A stretch of DNA of 64,000 nucleotides from Cinclus cinclus (GCF_963662255.1 NC_085047.1:58278006-58342005), one strand, 5' to 3'. Numbered from the stretch's first letter, positions 1 through 13,384 are shown. Numbers and translations: made by a program. Notes: generated by a model from the letters alone, not told the origin.

Positions 1-329
1 AATGGAGCAGAATCAACATGGCTGAGTGTATCAAGCAGGGAGCCAGATGTAACCATCCCTTGAGGCAAAACAGAGTGCAGAATATGATGACAACAGTTTG
101 CAGGTAGATCAGGTCATGCTCTGTTTGGATTAAGTGCTGTTGCAAGCTGAAAAGGGCCTTCACTGCCTTATTTATCACAGAATCAAAAGCACTCCTGTGG
201 TTGATTGCATCAACTTCCCCATGCAATATGCACAGCCAGTGGTTCTCCAGCTCCAGATAGGACCTTCCATCTGGAAACTGCAGTATTTTACCATTGGGGC
301 TTAAAATAGACATAGCTGACAAAGTATAT
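1..329. other. Non-coding sequence 5' of the first CR1
   Basis: No open frame or repeat I can identify with confidence. It abuts the point where CR1 similarity becomes readable, so part of it could be more degraded upstream CR1 sequence, but I cannot align it from memory. The open frame on the minus strand from 288 to 536 is mostly antisense to the CR1 and is not a gene. Confidence 0.5.
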
Positions 330-1110
330 GTGGACAAATGGGTGGTGTGAACAGACCCAGAGGGCTGTGACCAGGAGCATGCAGTCCTGATGGAGGCCAA
401 ACACTAGTGGTGTGTCCAAGGGATTGATGCAGAGCCAAGTGCTGCTCAACGTCTTCATTAAGGACCAGATGATGGGAGAGAGTGCACCCTCAGCAAGTTC
501 ACAGATGCACAAAACTGGGAGAAGTAGCTGATACACCAGAGGTTCATGCCTCTGTCCAGAGGGACCTAGTCAGGCTGGAGAAATGGGCTGACCTCATGGA
601 GTTCAACAAGGGAAAATGTCAAGGCAATTGAACAATAAGAAATAATCCCAGGCACCAGTACACACTGGTGACCAGCTGACTGGAAAGCAGGTCTGCAGAG
701 AAGGACTTTGGTGTCTTGGTGGATGGTAAGACAACTTGAGTTGTAATGTGCCCTCATGGCAAAGAGAGCCAACATCCTCCTTGCATGAGCAAAAGTATTG
801 TCAGAAGGTCAAGGGAGGTGGCCTCTGCCCCATTGCACAGCCGTGATGAGGCCACATCTGGAGTAGTGTCCAGTGCTGGGCTCCTCAGTAGAAGAGAGAC
901 ATGGACATGCTGGAGAGACCCCATGAAGAGGCTATGAAGATGGTTAAGCAGCTGGAGCATTTTGAGACAAGGAGAGGCTGGGAGAGCTGGGACTGCTAAT
1001 ACTCTGGAGAAGAGAAGGCTGAGGACAATCTTATCCAAGTGGATAAATGCTTGATGGGGAGTGTAAAGAAGATAGAGTCAGGATTTTCGGGTTTTTTTGA
1101 GCAATGGGAC
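330..1110 (+). mobile_element. CR1 LINE fragment, end of reverse-transcriptase ORF plus 3' UTR
   Basis: CR1 is the main avian non-LTR retrotransposon; a full copy encodes an endonuclease/reverse transcriptase. The DNA here follows the CR1 order seen in birds: the block ending 'gagagtgcaccctcagcaag' (about 478-497), then 'ctggagaaatgggctgacct', 'gagttcaacaaggg', the 'aggccacatctggagtagtg' segment near 850, and 'ctctggagaagagaaggctg' near 1002. The copy lacks its 5' part and also stops before the usual CR1 3' tail, so it is truncated at both ends. Reading frames are broken by many changes, so it is dead. Short open frames on both strands between 288 and 1038 are by-products of this element. The family is clear; the exact subfamily and left boundary are not. 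Confidence 0.9.
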
Positions 1111-3422
1111 AGAGGCTGTCACAGTGCAACACCTTTCCCAAGACCTGCTATACACTCACTGTTAGGTAGAGCAGAAGAGCTGAAGTGCTGTGCCTGAAGA
1201 GCTCAGATTCAGTCCACAGTTTGCAAGTTAAGAGGACAGTAAATTTTCAGGATGAGCGATATGTAGCATTTTGTAATTCAAAAGCCTACTGGTGCTACTG
1301 ACTGCCCTTAGGGAAATACCTCAAAGTCAGCAGGAACCTTATCATTCAGGAATAAGGAACACAGAACAATAAGAATTCAATTCTATGCACTGTCACTGGA
1401 TATTTGGCATCTTTCTTGGGCCAAATTTTCATGTTTACATGGTAGAATAGGAAGTATGAAAGACTGGGTGATAACTCTATTAACAGCTTAAGAACTTTGC
1501 TTTATAGAACCAAGCAGTCATCATGCTGTACCTGGGTTAAGATCCCAAGAAAAGTGTCTAGATTTTGTTAAAAGAGCAGCTGGAAAAAGAAAGGCTCCTG
1601 TAATGAAAAAAAATAAAAAGAGAGAGAGTTTGGAAACAAAACTTAGAGTCTCCCACAAAACCAGCTGTGCCAAAAAAAAAAATAAAAATAGAAGCCAACA
1701 TGATAAGGGAGAAAGATTGTTGCTTTGGACTAGGTGCTGAGGGAGAAAAACAAAATCAAAGCATCCATTTCTGATAAGGCAGAGCTGCCTGTACCTCTGT
1801 AGATGTGCATCAGCCACTACAGGGATGAGAAAGAGAGTTTCAGTAGGAAGCAGTAGAAGGAGATGTTGCAGATAGCAGTACTCCAGAGATCAATTACTCA
1901 CTTACAAGGAGTTTGTGACACTTGTGTACATGTGCTGCCACAGAATTTTTATATTCTCTGGTTTTAGTATCTGTGCAAATGGCCTCAGCAATGCATAAAT
2001 GGCCTCAGCAGTGCATGAGTTAATATTAATAACAATGGTATGATTGGACTTTGTCTGCATATACAGTTATCCAGCTCGTTTCTAATTCCTGCTAGGTTGC
2101 TTGCTCCCTAAGCTTGGCAGCCAAGTGCTGCTGCACTAAACGTGAGTGAAATGAGAGTCTTGACTGTTCATGGTTTAATCAATAATAGATTTAGGAGATG
2201 AAGTCACCCGTGCTCTTCATTTTTGAATCTCAAGCCCCATCTGCTGCTCGCTCACTGATTTGGTCTCATCTTGTGAATGCCTCTCTGATGATCTTATTTA
2301 CTACAAGTAAAATACTTGCCACTCAAGAGTTCAGTCAAGTACGTACTTTTGCGGTCTTACCAATTATGGAAAATATTGGTATTGTCAAAATACAGTTTAT
2401 TTTGCATCATAAATGCTGCCTGATACCACATGAATGTTTATTATTGACTCTTTTTTTAATGTGAAAAAAATCTCTATAAAGGATGCAATATCAGACAGAG
2501 GAGATCTGGATGAGGAGATCCTTCCTCTGTCTTGTGTTTAACTTTCTGCTGATGAATAAGATATAAGCTAATCCGTACTTCCAGAAAGCACGTTTGCATA
2601 ACAGGCCCACATACGTTTTATTCACTCTCTTTTGCTACTTCAGTGCTACAGTTGCACATACAGAGCAGGTATGAATATGTAAGGCAACTCTCATGGACTT
2701 TCTTAGGAACAGTTGGCAGCAGGCTATTAATATGGATGCTCCAGTGTTGACAATTAGGAACAGAGAAGGACACACACCGGTTGCACTAAGCACCCCATCA
2801 GCAGAACATCTGCCTTCTGCCTCTCTCCAAAGCCAGCTATAACTGGCCCAAATGCACCAGTTGCTCTCTGCTGACTGCTCCTCACGTAAACAAGCCTCAA
2901 ACCTTCTGCACTCAGAGTATTTCCATAGGCACAACAATACTGCAGGAACTGTGCAAGTGAAAGTAGGAGCACTCTGCTCCTAGGTACCATTTCATGATTC
3001 CACTGACCTGTGATTTCTGATCAAGTGATGCTCCCTGGCAGATCCAAACAGCAAAATAAACTGCTACGGGCATGACAAGAACATTTGAGGAGTTTGGTCC
3101 CTGGAGTTTTACCACAACCTTCCAGTAATGTTTCAGAGTGTTTATTACCTCCAGGACATGGCAGTCAGAATCTGCAAAATCTGTTGTGTTGTGAATCAAT
3201 ATACTCCCTCTACCCCAAAACCGGACCAGTAAGCAAAGAAAATTTCCTACCAGACTTGAATTCAGTATATAACTTTGGTTCAGCTGTATTGTAATTGAGT
3301 GCAAATCCCTCAAAGTGTGTGAAATTTCACCCTTTGACACCAAGATTAAGTGCTTCTTAGAACAACCAACTCTTTTCTACAAGGCCACTCACACTGAAAT
3401 ACTGAAAATCTCCATGGGAAGT
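1111..3422. other. AT-rich non-coding stretch
   Basis: No gene recognised. It contains A-rich runs near 1605-1690, a 20-bp tandem duplication at 1977-2016, and overlapping minus-strand open frames between 2635 and 3343, the longest 143 codons. None shows a domain, signal peptide or sensible splice context that I can name, and the length is within chance expectation. Confidence 0.6.
1977..2016. repeat. 20-bp tandem duplication, two copies
   Basis: Two adjacent copies of a 20-bp unit beginning 'aaatggcctcagca' lie at 1977-1996 and 1997-2016. They differ at one base (aatgcat versus gtgcat). No further copies follow. It looks like a simple local duplication. Confidence 0.85.
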
Positions 3423-3442
3423 GGGGGGGGGGGGGGGGGGGG
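3423..3442 (+). repeat. Homopolymer G20 tract
   Basis: Twenty consecutive G on the plus strand, preceded by 'aagt' and followed by 'aacggg'. Such runs are unstable in replication and difficult to sequence, so the exact length is uncertain. Any open frame crossing it (for example the glycine run in a plus-strand frame from 3315) is an artefact. Confidence 0.95.
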
Positions 3443-4983
3443 AACGGGACACCTGCACTTGACAGACTTAGCAGGCACTGTCACTTCATGTCAAGCCAGC
3501 TGTGGGTGCATCATTTGATTTCTAATAGCGTTCATGTGAGTTAACAGACTCATAATAGGTTGATTTGTGGCTCACCAATAACCATGGAAAAGCACAGTAT
3601 TTCAATCATCAGAGAAAGACACAAACACCTTCCCATGAGTGGCTATAGAGACCATAGGCAATAGAGTAACTAGGGAGTGATATTTTAAAAGCAATTATGC
3701 TGGTTCAGCTTCTAATATGTAGGACAGTCTATTACCTCAAAAGCTGCTCATTTCAGCTATGTTCATCCTGGAGAAGGTTTGTTTTGCTTTAGCTGTATCA
3801 GTCCTCTCAAGAGAAAACAACATCTGCCTATGTATTTGAAAATTTAACTTTGCATCCTAATTGAAATTGATGCACTCACGAGAAGACCTTGTTGCACTTG
3901 TGAAGAGAAGTTTTCTGCAGAAGTGTCTGCAGTTTTTCCTCCCTCAATACTGTCTGCATATTGCTACTTAGTCATGTCTCTAATTGCAGCCTATTGGCAT
4001 GAATATTGGATGATGATTTGGAGATGCTCAGGAAAAATAATTGCAGCAAGACCTTGGGTTTAACCCATCACCTTATTCTTATGCACAGCAGCTAGTTTAC
4101 TCTGTATTTTTAATAGGGATAACTCCTAATTTCCTGTATCTTATTTACTGGAGACTGCCTTATGAATGAGATTTGGACATTTTTTCCCCAAAGCTGAGTA
4201 GATTTCTCATCCACCTCTTTAAAAACTCATGTCCTCCTTTTAAAGCATTTTAGATTCTACCAAACTTGATTATCTGGGGAAAGTGTTAAGGAAGCTTTGC
4301 TCCCATTAATAGATTTAAGTTTCTCGTGACAAGACAGAAAATGACTTGACATTCCATTCTAATGCATCTGAATTTTATGGTGCCTGCTGGTGTAAGAGTT
4401 GTAGTCAGGCCCTTAGCTTTGCATTCCCCAGTCACCTCTTTTTAGCTTGCAGAATCATAGACACAGCAGGAGCTGCGTGTGTGCAGAATTACTCACTTTC
4501 ACTTTTCTTTTGTTTTAACTGACTTGTCGTAATGTAAGACACTCAACACAAGACAGATTTTCAAAAAGCCAACAAAAGTGCAAAACAGCACGGTACAGTA
4601 ATGGCACAAGAACAGGTGAGTACAGAGCATAAAAAACATAAACAGCCATTTGCCATTGGCTGGTATGTGCCCCCGCCACAAGAACAGGTGAACTAGAGGC
4701 ATTTGAACTAAATTTGAGTGTAATATAAACTTCTAGTATCATTTTCTGGGAGACATCTGCCCCTATTTCTCTTATGTTTTCTTTAATGTATTGGATCCAT
4801 TGTAAATTGAAAGCAAACACTATTTTATTTATAATGCATACCTGAAATAAAAGATGTGATTAGGATGAGAGATATTTTGTTATTTACATCATTTATTCAC
4901 TAAGGAAAAACATGATTTAGACTGACAATACTTGAATTTTTTACAAAATGGACAAATATTTACAGATGAAAACAAATAGATTT
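3443..4983. other. AT-rich non-coding stretch
   Basis: No gene or classifiable repeat. A 15-bp direct repeat 'cacaagaacaggtga' occurs at 4605-4619 and 4677-4691, 72 bp apart. Both copies contain an AG|GTGA string resembling a splice donor, but no convincing upstream acceptor and open frame accompany them. Confidence 0.55.
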
Positions 4984-5008
4984 TGTGTGTGTGTGTGTAT
5001 GTGTGTGT
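4984..5008. repeat. (TG)n microsatellite, interrupted
   Basis: About twelve TG units with one A interruption (tgtatg), set in AT-rich sequence. A simple dinucleotide repeat. Confidence 0.95.
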
Positions 5009-7559
5009 AATGAAATTCTAATGTATTATTTTTTAGTACTGGAACAATCAAAATATTTCAGAATTTGGAAGCATGTAGTATGCTATAGATAAGTAGTATT
5101 CTATTAAAGGTATTTCAAGACTGTCTTTAGCTACATTTTATTTTTTTAAAGCATGAGGGAAATGCACAAATCTAAACCAAAATATCTCATTTGGGGTTGA
5201 GCTAAAAAAAATCTGTCAGTTGAAATTCATTTTCTTCATTATAGTATTGCTTTAGTTGTAGATTAAATCACACTCAATCCACAGCATTTCTGGAAGAGGC
5301 TGGCACATAGAGACAGGATGCTTTGTAATACGTATTGTCAAAGATAAGTGAAACACTGGAGAGAGTAAAGCTGCCTTAGCTTAGATATGCCACTGGGAAG
5401 AAGGACTTTGTGTCACTCTTAAAAGCACCTCTTACCTACTAGAAAGCAATGCATACACACTCTGTAACTCACCCTTCTGGAAAAAATTATCTGCTGCTGT
5501 AATCAGCCAAGTTGATGAGAAGAAAAGGAGGCAGACAGAGGTGTCTAATAACAATCCCTGTGTGATGGGTTCCAGGACCACCAAGATACCTACCAGTAAT
5601 TTCACACAAAATGAGAAGGGTCCCCAGATCCCTGAACTCTATGTCTGGTCCCTAGGAGATAAGGTGGAGGCTGAAGAAGGTGGTAGGAGTGACAAAACAG
5701 AGAAATTTTAAAGATGCTATGGTAATTTTAGCCTGCCATCCCCTTGGCAGGTATTAGACATGACAGTAACAGAAGATTGTAGCAGAATACTGACCTCCTT
5801 CAGATCACAATTCTTTACTACAGCATTTCCAAGAAAATATTAGGATACCCTAATGACTGTTCTACGCATGGATATAATTTTGTGACAGCTACTGAGCAAA
5901 GGCTGCTACTATTACGATAAAGGGAGAAGAAATGAAGGAAATTATTTAAGACCTCATTGTCAGATTTGGCGTGGGTACAAGGATACAAAAGATTTACACT
6001 GCAGAAAGATGCAGAGACTAGGGTTTGGGGTTTTTTTTTTTTAATTATACTTCTATGTTATTTGCACTATATCCTTTTAGTGTTTTCAAGGAAATAGTTA
6101 ACCGACAGAGATTATCTAAAGGATGTTCAGCAAAGCAGGACAGTAGCACTGGGTGGATATGTGATTTCCAGACTAATCAGTTCACCTTTCTGTATGGTTA
6201 GCTTCCTTCTTATTTGTGGTTGCTTTGTCCAGTGCAGGTAATACATAGACTTTACAGTTCACTGAAGATGAGTGATATATCATTTAAAGTATTCCTTTGC
6301 TAGGCAAGAACTACATACAGATTCTGTGCTGTCAGGCCTTAAATCTCCAAGACCACAGCAGCAGTCCCCTTGGATCCGATGATGGCACACATATTTGTTT
6401 GAATGTTCTTCTCTAAATCATGAAGATCATGCATGGTAGATTTGCAGACCCTGGAGAATTTGGCACTGCTTCTCTGACATTACAGCTGGTGAGACCCAGA
6501 GTTCACACCCGTACTCAAGTTCTGTATAACCAGGGTATGCTTTTTTCCTTGCTTTTTTCCCTCTTATTTTTTGCTTGTCTTTGATTTTCCTTCCCCACCC
6601 CCCCCCCCTTTTTTTAACAGTCATGGGCTTCATTGACCTCAAAATTATTTTCAAATAAATTGGGAAATAAAGACATACATTTCTTAAAGAAAAAGTAGAC
6701 AGCCATTTCTGAGTACTGTTTCCAATTATCTTCTCCGTTCGCTACTGATCATTTCTTGGAGAGCCAATTCTGGCCAGGGTCTGAATGTCACCTGCTATTT
6801 CTCTCTCCTTCTTTCAACTCCATGCCTGACCTAACACGACATCAGTTTGTCCAAAAGGTGGCACTGCATCTTTGAGCATTTTGTAGACTGAAATTGCTCT
6901 GGTGCAGAAGAGGTCTTCCGTATAAATAAGTAGAGCTTCTTTGCAGTTGTGCTAAATATTTTCCACTAACTTTCCAACCATGGATCCTTCCTAAAGTGTG
7001 TCCTTAAAGTTTTTAATAATTTAAACCTTTGATAGAAACAAAAGCTTGACCTTGAGTTTTCTGACATCTAGTTTTAATGCTGTGGCTAAAAGCAAGCTCT
7101 CCAGCTGAGCACATCAGGGTAAGAGATAGCTGCTCTTTGTGAGGCTCTTTTGGGAGAGTTGTAATTCTGAGCTTCAGAAAAGCTCAACATCTTCCACAGG
7201 TACAGAGAAATTGTTGTCCTTTTTGATGGCTTGCTCTCTCCCTCTCAAAATTTTTGTCATGTAAAAAAATACATTTTTGATATAAAAGGCAAAAAAACTC
7301 TTAAGACACCTCTTTCTCCTCAAATTAAAGCACAAGTCACAGTCACAGTTTTTCAGGCTCTGGACCATTTTAGGCGTACACAGTTTGGTAAAGGAGATAC
7401 AAAACTGTTCTTCCCACAACACTCCCCAAAAAGCAACTGGAATCACATCATGATGGTATGTCCCAAATTAGCTCCTCTGCTGCGCTGCGGTCTCTTTCTC
7501 ACAGCTGTCTGGTACCACACAGATGTTAGGACCACCACTAATCCATCTCCCTGATTTTT
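5009..7559. other. Non-coding stretch with short low-complexity tracts
   Basis: No gene recognised. It holds a T-run near 6030-6041 and the C11T7 tract at 6598-6615. A short plus-strand segment at about 6427-6492 is open in one frame and ends at a donor-like 'cagctggtgaga', but its upstream polypyrimidine tract is weak, so I do not call an exon. Confidence 0.5.
6598..6615 (+). repeat. C11-T7 homopolymer junction
   Basis: Eleven C followed directly by seven T on the plus strand, at the end of a longer pyrimidine-rich segment (about 6540-6615). The basic, Lys/Arg/Gly-rich minus-strand open frame here arises from this base bias and is not a gene. Confidence 0.9.
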
Positions 7560-8160
7560 GTCAGCTTTCCCACAAAGATTTCTTTGACCCCTCCTTCCTC
7601 ACTGCTTGTGTTTCTGGGTCTTGCTGAGCCCCAGCTCAAGGCATCTGTTTTCTGAATCCCAAAGCTGCTGCAGAGATGCCAGACTCCCACTCTTACTGCC
7701 TTCTCCTCTCAAGTCCATCTCTATTCCCTTTTTATCTTCCTTGTCTTTGGAAATCCAATTACCTGTCCCTTTTCTATCTTCTGGTGGGTTTTACTTCTTT
7801 TTTTTCCTGAATTCCCATCCCCATCCTTCATTTCCCTTCTTTGGAAGACCAGACTCCAATTTTCAGGTTGACAGCCAGCCTGGCTCTAGTCTTTCACCCC
7901 TTGAATTTAATTCCTGGATTGCTGAAAGCTTTCAACTTTCCTGTTGATTGCTAGAGTTGCTCACTTCAGTTTCTACTCAGCCTTTCCATACCCTTCAGTT
8001 ACTTCCTGCTTTTCTTCCCTATAATCTAGTCTTTCCTGTATTTTACAAGTCCTCAGATGAATTTCAGGCTCCTAGCACATCCTTTAACCTGTCTTTTCCT
8101 CTCCCAACCAGCATTCCTCCTCGCTTCCTGGTTCCTTTCCTGTGATGTTTTTCACTGATT
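7560..8160 (+). repeat. Pyrimidine-rich (CT) strand-biased region
   Basis: For about 600 bp the plus strand is strongly biased to C and T, with many TTCC, CTTT and CCTT runs. Removal of purine-rich stop codons leaves two back-to-back Ser/Pro/Leu/Phe-rich open frames (7606-7947 and 7948-8145). Their composition is that expected from CT-rich DNA; I see no domain, and I treat both as non-coding. Confidence 0.6.
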
Positions 8161-11100
8161 TATGTCTGACTGTAATCAGTAGGCACCCTTCAAATTTTTT
8201 ACTTCTCTTTTCTGGCCTTGCTGTTATAGTTGTGTTGCCCTGATTTACACTTAGAGCCCAGTAGAGCAAGAAACCCCATGCAGGGCCAGTTCAATTGCAT
8301 GAAGCTGTGCTCAGCAATTGGGAAGGAAAAGAAACACCTGAAAAGCTTGAAGAAGCTCTGTTTTGGTGTTTGAGTTTGATAATTTCACAAAGCCTTAGTG
8401 GCAATTTAACATCAAACTCTTACCTAACTTCTAAAAACTACACGCCATTATATACTGCTGGTGTGTAAGATGTGCTTCAGCACTTATGAGCTATAGGGAA
8501 GATGTTGTAGCTATCCATGGCCTTGTGAATGTTTTATAATGATTGCATGCTCCTTTCAGAGTGGTCAAACAAATAATGTAAAGTGCCATGATGATGAGAG
8601 CTGCCTAACTACTTACGTAGATGTGGGAGCTATCCATAGGGTAATTAGCAGACATTACCAATAAAAGCTTAATTCTTAAGAATCTATTGTAGCCAGAAAG
8701 TCCTTTTTCAATTTTTTTTTCTCACTAATCCAATCATCTTCATGTTTAATTCACTAGTTCTCCAGTGAGAGTTAACAGTCCTGCATAAAAATATCTTCTG
8801 CAGTAAAATGCATCTTTAACAACTTGGACAGGATACAAAAACAGATTCCCACCAGAAAAAAAAAATTATCTCCAAGCATATTGCAGCCAGTTTCCTTTCT
8901 AATTAATACCATATCCACCCCCAAATTCCATTTCAGTTCCCAAATGAAAATTGATGAGGCAATCAATTGCAAATAAGCACAATATACCCCCAATAGTTCA
9001 GTCAGTGCCATTTCCAGCATAGTGTCATGCTAAAGCACAACCACTTCATCTCCCTTGGACATTCCCTGCATCTGCCATGCTTCTATGACAGCTTCAAGTT
9101 ATGCTCACAGAGAGGATTTTTTTACATGAATTCTGATCAAAGAGTTGGCTGTGTACATGTCACAAAGAAACAGGGTGGGTAAAGTGCCTCTCTTCAGACG
9201 AGGAAAGGCAGGGCCTGAGTAGCAGCATTCTTGAATGGGAAGCAACAGGGTTTTGAGCAAAGTAGGGGTGCATGGACCATAAACTCCACTGAACAGTTTG
9301 CAGTACCATTCCCATGGCATGGTATGCAACTGCACGGCAACAAAACTGCAAACAGCCCTGCAGAAGAGGACTTAAAATCACTTTTCCCAAGGTGATTGGT
9401 GTTCATGGTCATGTGTGATATGGTTTTGTCTCACCCCACTGAGACACCGCTACCAGTCAGTGCAATCAATGCTGACGATGGTGCCAGTATTTGTAATATA
9501 TTCAGCTTCCTTGAGAATGAAATTATGGCTTGTTCTTGTTGGCCTCCTTGTCAGGATCTTCTTGACATCAGGGAATGAAGTGAAAATTAATGTTTAAATG
9601 TGATGGCTATCATCTTCCAAAGTATATAAAAAGCTTAAATGTCTATAGTGCAAATATTTTCCTTTCTCAGCATAACCTATATGAAATTCCATACTGCCTT
9701 CCAGGAAAGCAAGTGTGTTAAGCAAAATAATTCAGACCACCAAAATCTTTGAGTTTCAAATAAGAGGACACTCCACATTCATACAAATGAAAAAAAAAAT
9801 CCAGTTTAGATAGAGTAGCCCCATGTTTGCTCACCTTTCCTTTGTACAGAAAATTAGGGAGGAAATCCTGAGGAGTATGTTTTGCAGTCCAGAGGATATT
9901 TAGAAAATAAATAATTTTATTTTGAAGTTCCAAAACATTTAGAAGAAAGTGACAAAGCTAGGTATTGACAATAGCCTTTTAAAGTAACAGTAACAGCTAT
10001 GGACATGTTTTCTTCTGCTGGGGCTTATCCATGAAGCACAGCTGTTGGTTGTTTAATAAAAAAAGGAATCTTTTCATGTCAATAAAAATGCTCTGTCTCT
10101 AATGTTTCTAAATCTATTTGCCTAGGTCTAGTAAAGTCTTTTTTTAAAGGGCAGGTTTTTCTTTAGGAATTTCTCAGTAAATAACGTATTATGCATATCG
10201 CAGTGGAGATATTCTCAAAGCTGTTGCAAAAGCTACATTGAGGGAGTGCTCCAGAAACTGGAGGAGTCTCAGCCAGGGGAACTATGCAACAGAAAAACTA
10301 CCTTAAACATTAACTCTAGCTGTAGCCAAACAGATTGATGAAATAACCAAACAGATTAATAAGAACAGTAATAGAGGCAATTAGTGTGGTGGAGATAAAG
10401 ACCCCATACTCCCCCCAGACCTCTTTTTTCTATGCCCAGATGATATCAACTCCCTTGAAAAAGGGCAGTCAGTTAATGTGCTGTAATGATTTGTTATTAT
10501 AACTACTACTGCAACTATGACTGCTTCTATTACAGCTATTACTGTACACCACAAATAAATGTGGTGCTTGTAATGGACACAACCTAAAACTCTCTGGACT
10601 TATGCTCCATGCACAGCACATGGCAGGCTTTATCCTCTTCAGCAGCCTTAATCCTGGTCCAGAGGAAAGAGAATATCGCTACCCTCTATCCCCTTCCAGC
10701 TCTTTGCACCCCTTCTGGCTCTCCATGGAACAGGAAGCTAATGCCAATAGTGATCTTTCTTTCTCATCATTAATATTATTAATGCCCTCTGTCAGAGGGC
10801 ACTGCCCAGGGACACCAGCCAAGTCAGGGTAATAATGTGCTGAACAAGCATGTAGTAGCAGATGTATTATCACCCTGGAGGAAGCAAAACTCCAGAAATA
10901 TGAATTAGCTGTCTTTTTTGTAGGGCTGGGAAGTTAGACTGAATGCCTTGCTGTAGAGAAAGCCTTGGGACACATTCTTCCCTGATTCTTCTCTAACATA
11001 TAGCTAAAATTGAAATTCAGCTAACCGTTTATAGCAGATGGCCACTATACATGTAACAAAACCATCATCAACTTCAGCAAGAGCTGGATGTATCTCATAG

Positions 11101-13384
11101 ACTGTGAGAGAGCAACCTCATTTCATTACATTTTCTCTTCATTTTCATTCAAATGGAAAACAACTTTCATAAAGTTTTAAAGGCTGTTCAGGCCATCTGC
11201 CATTCATGCAATGTTGTCTGATCCTGTAGTGTTTCTACTTATTGACTATTCATCTTGTAGTGATCAAGTTTCCAACTAATAAGAATTTTCCCTATGTACT
11301 GTTTACATGTGTTGAGCTCTAGTTTAAAAAATAAATCAATTTAATGCGTATAACAACCCTTACACAAAGGTGTATTGCTTCCGTGTGTCTTTCAGTCAAT
11401 TATATTTGCATTCCTCCAGCTTTCTAGAAATCAGCATTCATTCTTATCCCTGCATTTCCATTTTTATTCATTCTGGTTTACAGAAGCAAAACTTTGCCTG
11501 ATGGAAAACCACTGTGTCTGTTTTCCAGATACTTAGGGGACATGCTCTATTTTCATGGAATGGAGGAATTTCCATCCCCTCATTATGAGTAGATGAGTCA
11601 TGCCACAGCTACAGGTTCTCAATATATTTTCCCTGGGGAGCAAACAAACTATTCAGACCACTACAATTTCTGGAGTTTCTCCTCTAGGGACAAGTTAAAT
11701 CTTGTCTTCAGAAGAAGTTGATTTCAGTTTGGCTTCAATGTATGGATCACAGAGTTAAACTGCAAAGTCCTTGAGGCCAGGAGACACAGTTTCTCCACCT
11801 CTCCAGTTCATTGTATTTAGGCTACACTAACACCTACAGCTTCAGGATTTATTTCACTATCTATAAAAAAATTAATAGCACTGACAAAATAAACTTGGTT
11901 GTATGTTCTCCTTGCCTATAGAGCTTTTTGACTGCTAAAAAATTGTTGTACCTTGGGAAAGCTAAATTCTCCATGCTATTGCCACCACATTGTCTAGACT
12001 GCCTAAAAAGAAATTGTTTTGGAATGTCCTCATATTCTTTTTAACACTGACTATTTGTTTCAGTGGTTACTTGGTTGGTAGATTTTGCCAGTGTTATGTT
12101 TCTTTCAGATTTGGGGGGTTTCTTGAGGGGTAAAAAAGACTGAGGGTTTCCCTTCTGGAAGAATTGCTTTATAAGTATTAGTCTTCTCAGTTCAGTAAAA
12201 CCCAGAGTATGAAAAACTTTTGAATGGTCCCTGCCTAAACAAAACAATATGACTTCAGCTCTAAGCGGCAACATCAGGAATGACAAGTGATTATTTAATA
12301 TTCAGAGCTTGACCTGACTAGTCCTCCATGTACACAAGTGAATGTGAATTCCATGCATGGAGGCTCTAAAGAATCAGGTTTGAAGTTTGTAGAGCACTAA
12401 AAAAGCCAGTGCTCATTTTTTAAATGTCACTGCACGTCTAGTCATCAACACAGAAATACAGCACTGCTTGGGCCATTGTGTTTCTCTTGACTTAGTGCTA
12501 AATGTCACGTTTTTCCTTAAGAGCAACTACCCTCTGATGTGTGAGACATGTGGCATTCATTCTGCAAGGGGCAAAAGTGCCCTGAGATTCTAAGCATCTG
12601 CTCAAGCCCATGTCCTCCTGCAGCAGGCTTCAGAAAAGGCATCTTTTTATTGCCACTTGTACCAAATTAGAGAGGAAGGTGGAACCATGCCGACCCACAG
12701 TAACTCACATTTCCCTTTGGAGTTTGCACATACACTAGGTTTTCACATAAAGATTATGCATTTAACAGCTGTTTAGTACCAGATTTACCCAGATAGTATC
12801 CTGTCCTATATAGGGACTGCAGTCAGGGGTCAGGTGCTTGTTTTATTTGCCCTGAAGGTATGCCACTGTAACTGGTGATTACAGTTGCCTCTACTTTTTT
12901 TACTCTCTGCTGTCCTTTTGTTCTTCTATTGAGGCACTTGACAGAGGCATAGCAGCATGAGTGCAGCATGAGTACAGCATATGCAGGTTCCAGTCTTCTC
13001 CACAATCTTCTCAACACTTCCTCAAATGGCTCAAATAGACATGCAACACATATTCCAAGGCACCTAAAATTCTATTTTTGCATGTGCTCTGCACTTCCAT
13101 CATCTCTCCTAGCTGAGTACAACTACATTTATTTGAAATCATGATCAGAAGAGAAGGAAACCATCTCTTCCATCCCATAGCAGTGGCAAAGAGGAGTGGA
13201 ACCTCCAGAGTAGTTAGATGTGCAAGATGGATTCCTAGGGAAGATTTTACCTTAACAGCTTCACACTGTAACCTGGGAAAACATCCTAAGCTGTTCAGTG
13301 ACAAAAAACATTCTGCTCTCCAGTCCTTGCAACAAGGACATTTGGGAAAAATAACATTCCACTAAGTCAGGAGGAGTGAACAGG
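8161..13384. other. AT-rich non-coding stretch
   Basis: About 5.2 kb without an identifiable gene or classifiable repeat. Overlapping minus-strand frames at 9105-9412 and others are under 100 codons and unrecognised. The stretch contains the paired perfect palindromes at 10769-10801 and scattered short A or T runs. Confidence 0.6.
10769..10801. repeat. Two abutting perfect palindromes
   Basis: The first (10769-10783) has 7-bp arms ATTAATA/TATTAAT around one T. The second (10783-10801) has 9-bp arms TGCCCTCTG/CAGAGGGCA around one T. They share base 10783. The one-base loops mean they are better read as palindromic binding sites or inverted-repeat DNA than as RNA hairpins. Confidence 0.8.

Noticed and set aside
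288..1038. Several open frames of 60-94 codons on both strands
   Set aside because: They lie within or antisense to the degraded CR1 copy and match no intact CR1 protein.
5466..5520. Micro-exon-like segment on the minus strand before a GTGAGT donor near 5468
   Set aside because: The implied exon would be only about 24 bases; too little to separate from chance.
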